From Oscillospiraceae bacterium (GTDB lineage: Bacteria > Bacillota > Clostridia > Oscillospirales > Oscillospiraceae): a stretch of DNA of 16,034 nucleotides. Positions within the stretch are counted from its first letter, which is position 1; each line of letters starts with the position of its first letter. The notes under the pieces are model-generated. The model made no database searches and was not told where the DNA came from. It was given only the letters and a program-made list of their open reading frames with translations. Shown here piece after piece: positions 13,396 through 16,034 of the stretch. A program made the position numbers and the translations under genes. The DNA is taken from positions 1-16,034 of the forward strand of contig JAFQSI010000014.1 of NCBI GenBank assembly GCA_017409645.1, given 5' to 3'.

Positions 13396-14409
13396 TCAGA
13401 TCATACTGTGACGCAGGCGGATCTTGTAGCCCAGCAGGGGCTTGGGGTCGTAGCTCTCGTCGTTGAGGGCGTGGATGAATTCCCGGCAGCAGGCCCGGCC
13501 CAGCTCGGCTGCATCGAAGTACAGGGCGCTGACGGGGGGGACGGCGGTCTTCATCTGGTCGGTATCAGAGAAGGAGGCCACCTGGGCGTCGCCGGGGATG
13601 GTCAGGCCGTTGTCCTTCAGCACCGTCATGGTGCGCACGCACACATCCTCGTCCATGCACACAAAGCGGCGGATGCCCTGGGCCAGCAGATCCTCCACGG
13701 CCTCGCGGCAGCCCTCCAGATCGTTGATGCCCATGCGGATGGGGGTCTGGTCCAGGGGGATCACCAGCTCCTGGCAGGCCTTGCGGAAGCCACTGAGGCG
13801 GCTCTGGTTGACGATGTAGCCCAGATCGTTGCCCAGAAGGGCGGTGGGCTGGGTGCGGGAGGCCATAACGGCCTTGGAGAAGGCATAGCAGCCGCCCGGC
13901 TGGTCGTGGTCCGCTTCCACGATGGCCTTGCCCGCGTACTTGACGGGCAGGGTACCAAGGGTTGCAAAGGGGATGTCCCGCTTGATCAGCATTTCGACAA
14001 CAGGATCGTCCTCCAGCGTACGGCTCAGGATGACGCCGTCGACCTTGCGGTAGTCCAGGGTGCGGACCAGGGAGGAGTAGTCGGTGATGGCCTCCAGACA
14101 GATCATCACATTGTAGCCCATCAGGAAGGCCTCGTCCACGATGGCGCTCATGGTCTGGCGGATAAACGGGACATCCAGCTTGATGAAGTCCCGGGGCAGC
14201 ACCAGGGCCAGGTTGTAGGTCCGGTTTTCGGCCAGACTCTTGGCGGAGGCGTTGGGTTTGTAGTTGTGTTCTTCGATGTAGGCCTGGACCCGCTCCCGGG
14301 TGGCAGCGGAGATCCGGCCCTTGCCCGAGATGGCCCGGGACACGGTGGTCTTGGAAACGCCCAGCTCGCGGGCGATATCATCAATGGTGATGCTCGGTTT
14401 GATCGTCAT
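13396..14409 (-). CDS. LacI/GalR family transcriptional regulator
   Basis: The 337-residue repressor has an N-terminal helix-turn-helix, TIDDIARELGVSKTTVSRAISGKGRIS (8-34), and a hinge helix YKPNASAKSLAENRT (50-64). A periplasmic-binding-protein-like effector domain follows (about 65-330), with VDGVILSR, LGNDLGYIVNQSRLSGFRKA and VASFSDTD segments. Effectors of the family are usually sugars; this one is unknown. ATG 14409 has GAGGG 7 bases upstream. The two LacI-type operators at 14571-14617 lie upstream, so autoregulation is likely. Neighbours give no catabolic target: chr genes are convergent and terminated, and thyA is divergent. It may be a distal or global (CcpA-like) regulator; CcpA itself normally has VSMATVSRVVNG in this helix, which differs. 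Confidence 0.93.
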   Translation of the reverse strand: MTIKPSITIDDIARELGVSKTTVSRAISGKGRISAATRERVQAYIEEHNYKPNASAKSLAENRTYNLALVLPRDFIKLDVPFIRQTMSAIVDEAFLMGYNVMICLEAITDYSSLVRTLDYRKVDGVILSRTLEDDPVVEMLIKRDIPFATLGTLPVKYAGKAIVEADHDQPGGCYAFSKAVMASRTQPTALLGNDLGYIVNQSRLSGFRKACQELVIPLDQTPIRMGINDLEGCREAVEDLLAQGIRRFVCMDEDVCVRTMTVLKDNGLTIPGDAQVASFSDTDQMKTAVPPVSALYFDAAELGRACCREFIHALNDESYDPKPLLGYKIRLRHSMI

Positions 14410-14459
14410 GTATTTCCCTCATATGTTGACGTTTTGTGTAGAAAAAATTGGATAACCTG

Positions 14460-14473
14460 TGCGCAAATGCGCA
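14460..14473. promoter_or_regulatory. TGCGCA repeat over the lacI-gene start point
   Basis: TGCGCAAATGCGCA consists of two TGCGCA hexamers separated by AA, each self-complementary. It covers the predicted transcription start of the repressor gene, an operator-like position. The octamer TGCGCAAC at 14468-14475 recurs in the palindrome at 14645-14654. Confidence 0.45.
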
Positions 14474-14478
14474 ACGTT

Positions 14479-14507
14479 ATTCTAACAGACGGACAATTCT
14501 GTGTCAA
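14479..14507 (-). promoter_or_regulatory. Sigma-A promoter of the LacI-family gene
   Basis: On the minus strand TTGACA (14507-14502), a 17-base spacer and TAGAAT (14484-14479) give a near-consensus promoter. The predicted start is near 14472 and the leader is about 60 bases. Confidence 0.82.
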
Positions 14508-14570
14508 ACGGATTGTACACCAAAAACGCAGACGAATTAACCAAAAACAACTAAAAATGGTAAAAAATTA

Positions 14571-14586
14571 TTGGAAACGATTCCAA
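14571..14586 (+). promoter_or_regulatory. LacI-family operator O1
   Basis: TTGGAAACGATTCCAA is an imperfect palindrome with a central CG, the pattern bound by LacI-family proteins. It lies between the divergent promoters of the repressor gene and thyA. Confidence 0.78.
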
Positions 14587-14601
14587 ATCGAACTTTTTAT
14601 A

Positions 14602-14617
14602 TTGGAATCGTTTCCAA
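14602..14617 (-). promoter_or_regulatory. LacI-family operator O2, exact inverted copy of O1
   Basis: On the minus strand this reads TTGGAAACGATTCCAA, identical to O1 in all 16 bases. Centres are 31 bases apart, close to three helical turns, so both sites face the same side of the DNA. Confidence 0.78.
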
Positions 14618-14644
14618 ACTGATGGAAGAAAATGACAGAAACAA

Positions 14645-14654
14645 GTTGCGCAAC
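14645..14654. promoter_or_regulatory. GTTGCGCAAC palindrome upstream of thyA
   Basis: A perfect 10-bp palindrome lies 32 bases before the thyA -35 element. It shares TGCGCAAC with the 14460-14475 site, which suggests a second regulator that acts on both divergent promoters. Confidence 0.4.
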
Positions 14655-14685
14655 AGGAAAAAGTGTGTCCTTCCAGGGAAGATAC

Positions 14686-14714
14686 TTGCGAAATCCTGCC
14701 GTTCATGATACAAT
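14686..14714 (+). promoter_or_regulatory. Predicted promoter of thyA-folA
   Basis: TTGCGA (14686-14691), a 17-base spacer and TACAAT (14709-14714) precede a strong GGAGG (14731-14735), which is 7 bases before the thyA ATG. Leader length would be about 22 bases. Confidence 0.65.
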
Positions 14715-14742
14715 TTTTCCACCTGAATGAGGAGGAAAAAAC

Positions 14743-15573
14743 ATGAGCAGAGCAGACGAGCTTTACCGGGCCACATGCCTGGATATCCTGGAAAACGGCG
14801 TTTATGACACGGAGCTTCAGGTGCGCCCGAAGTGGTCCGACGGCACCCCCGCCCACACCGTCAAAAAATTCGGCGTGGTGAACCGGTATGATCTGAAAGA
14901 GGAATTTCCCATCATGACCCTGCGCAGGACCTACTGGAAATCCGCCATCGACGAGATCCTGTGGATCTGGCAGAAGAAGTCCAACCGCATCGCCGAGCTG
15001 GGCAGCCATGTCTGGGACGAGTGGGCCGGCCCCGACGGTACCATCGGAAAGGCCTACGGCTATCAGCTGGGCGTCAAGCACCGCTACCCCGAGGGCGAAT
15101 TCGACCAGGTGGACCGGGTGCTGTACGATCTGAAGCACAACCCCGCCTCCCGCCGGATCATGACCAACATCTACAATCATGCGGACCTGAACGAGATGAA
15201 TCTGGCCCCCTGCGCCTATTCCATGACCTTCAATGTCACCGGCAACACCCTGAACGCCATCCTGAACCAGCGCAGCCAGGATATGCTCACCGCCAACAAC
15301 TGGAATGTCTGCCAGTATGCGGCCCTGGTCCATATGATCGCCCAGGTCAGCGGCCTGCAGGCCGGGGAGCTGGTCCATGTCATCGCCGACTGCCACATCT
15401 ATGACCGCCATGTGGAGCTGGTCAAGCGGATGCTGGACAACCCCATGTACGATGCGCCCAAATTCGAGATCGACCCCGCCGTCACCGATTTCTACGCCTT
15501 CACCAAGGACAGCTTCAAAATGGTGGACTATCAGTGGAACAAATTCGATTTCGAGATCCCCATCGCGATTTGA
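14743..15573 (+). CDS. thyA: Thymidylate synthase (ThyA)
   Basis: The 276-residue enzyme methylates dUMP to dTMP with methylene-tetrahydrofolate. The order of segments (LQVRPKWSDGTPAHT at 26-39, ILWIWQKKSN at 72-81, HVWDEW at 89-94, GKAYGYQLG at 102-110, DQVDRVLYDLKHNPASRR at 121-138) follows the B. subtilis ThyA/phage phi3T type rather than ThyB or E. coli ThyA. The nucleophile is Cys157 (LAPCAYSMTF); Asp180, Asn188, His218 and Tyr220 match E. coli Asp169, Asn177, His207 and Tyr209. The residue after the Cys is Ala instead of His. The usual LG.PFN loop reads LTANNWN (182-188). I believe this variant is common in Clostridia, from memory only. It is the first gene of an operon with folA, 9 bases apart. 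Confidence 0.95.
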   Translation: MSRADELYRATCLDILENGVYDTELQVRPKWSDGTPAHTVKKFGVVNRYDLKEEFPIMTLRRTYWKSAIDEILWIWQKKSNRIAELGSHVWDEWAGPDGTIGKAYGYQLGVKHRYPEGEFDQVDRVLYDLKHNPASRRIMTNIYNHADLNEMNLAPCAYSMTFNVTGNTLNAILNQRSQDMLTANNWNVCQYAALVHMIAQVSGLQAGELVHVIADCHIYDRHVELVKRMLDNPMYDAPKFEIDPAVTDFYAFTKDSFKMVDYQWNKFDFEIPIAI

Positions 15574-15582
15574 GGTAGAGCT

Positions 15583-16034
15583 ATGGATTTGATCGTTGCA
15601 GTATATGACGACTGGGGCATCGGGGCCGATGGAGATCAGCCCGTCGCCCTGACGGCCGACCGGAAATTCTTCCGGAAGACCACCGCCGGGTCCACCGTCA
15701 TCGTGGGCCGGAAGACCGTGGGCTCCTTCCCGGGCCAGCAGCCCCTGCCCAAGCGCAGAAATATCCTGCTGACCCGGCAGGACATCGCCGTTCCCGGCTT
15801 TGAGATCGCCCATTCTCCCGCGGAGGCCCTGGAGCTTTGCGGAGATGACGAGCGGGTCTTCGTCATCGGCGGCGGAAGCATCTACCGCCAGATGCTTCCG
15901 ATGTGTGACCGGGCCTACATCACCAAGGTCCACTGCACTCCCGCGTCGGATACCTTCTTCCCGGATCTGGACGAAAGTCCGGAGTGGAAGCTGACGGAGC
16001 TTCTGGAGTCCGGCGAGGAGGACGGCGTCGCCTA
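15583..16034 (+). CDS. folA: Dihydrofolate reductase (FolA), cut by the right edge
   Basis: The first 150 codons are present. The start is MDLIVAVYDDWGIGADGD, then the active-site acid Asp26 (LTADRKFF), the NADPH-binding VIVGRKTVGSFPGQQPLPKRR (39-59) and VFVIGGGSIYRQMLP (93-107), and ADTFFP-like SDTFFPDLD. It regenerates tetrahydrofolate used up by ThyA, so the pairing thyA-folA is a complete dTMP cycle. ATG 15583 lies 9 bases after thyA with GAGG overlapping the thyA stop. Odd point: the conserved LPW substrate-site segment reads QPV (19-21), so the usual Trp is Val. Only a short C-terminal piece is missing. Confidence 0.93.
   Translation, partial: MDLIVAVYDDWGIGADGDQPVALTADRKFFRKTTAGSTVIVGRKTVGSFPGQQPLPKRRNILLTRQDIAVPGFEIAHSPAEALELCGDDERVFVIGGGSIYRQMLPMCDRAYITKVHCTPASDTFFPDLDESPEWKLTELLESGEEDGVA

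Noticed and set aside
12244..14409. LacI-family protein as regulator of the chromate-type transporter
   Set aside because: The genes are convergent and separated by a strong bidirectional terminator, and no LacI-type operator is visible upstream of 12244.
13393..14622. 409-codon open frame on the plus strand
   Set aside because: It is antisense to the LacI-family gene and runs through its promoter and operator O1, with Gly/His/Asp-rich low-complexity translation.
14551..15933. 460-codon open frame on the minus strand
   Set aside because: It is antisense to thyA and folA, both of which have clear catalytic motifs.

Overview
The window is a gene-dense, GC-rich (by eye about 60%) stretch of bacterial chromosome. 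It looks like a Firmicute of class Clostridia, most likely the Oscillospiraceae (Oscillibacter/Dysosmobacter/Flavonifractor-like gut anaerobes). The reasons are strong AGGAGG-type ribosome binding sites, frequent TTG starts, a Bacillus-like mltG/U32 gene order, a Bacillus-type ThyA, paired half-size ChrA proteins, and REP-like intergenic repeats. The taxon is an inference; no rRNA or tRNA gene is present.

Layout. (1) 1-1585, minus strand: a DEAD-box RNA helicase followed by the 5' part of dprA, whose TTG start overlaps the helicase stop. (2) 1705-6439, plus strand: one tight five-gene operon encoding a GT26 (TagA/WecG/CpsF) glycosyltransferase, thymidylate kinase, a DJ-1/PfpI protein, the endolytic murein transglycosylase MltG and a U32-family protein (probable tRNA hydroxylation factor), with a promoter in front and an intrinsic terminator behind. 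(3) 6465-6935: tspO. (4) 7029-9656, minus strand: a small AbrB-type regulator, a PLP enzyme of the YnbB/methionine gamma-lyase family and an EamA transporter, with a long A/T-rich inverted repeat between the last two. (5) 9739-11883, minus strand: a UvrD/PcrA-type helicase. (6) 11884-12243: a 360-bp intergenic region holding the uvrD promoter, an imperfect dyad and a pair of inverted REP-like elements. (7) 12244-13346: a two-subunit chromate-family transporter. (8) 13396-14409, minus strand: a LacI-family repressor. (9) 14410-14742: a regulatory region with two identical LacI-type operators in inverted orientation. (10) 14743-16034: thyA and the 5' part of folA.

Functional themes are cell-envelope synthesis (GT26, MltG), dTMP metabolism (tmk in one operon, thyA-folA in another), nucleic-acid maintenance (DprA, UvrD/PcrA, DEAD helicase, U32) and small-molecule transport (EamA, ChrA pair, TspO). 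Most of the window is ordinary core genome. I found no CRISPR array, defence island, prophage, transposase or clearly undescribed multigene system. The unusual signals are in the intergenic DNA: two 28-bp elements with covarying palindromic cores arranged as a BIME-like pair, a related TGTAGGG hairpin elsewhere, a TTAGGAATTAGG-type inverted repeat that includes a stop codon, direct repeats over the AbrB start region, and a perfectly repeated, inverted LacI operator pair spaced at about three helical turns.
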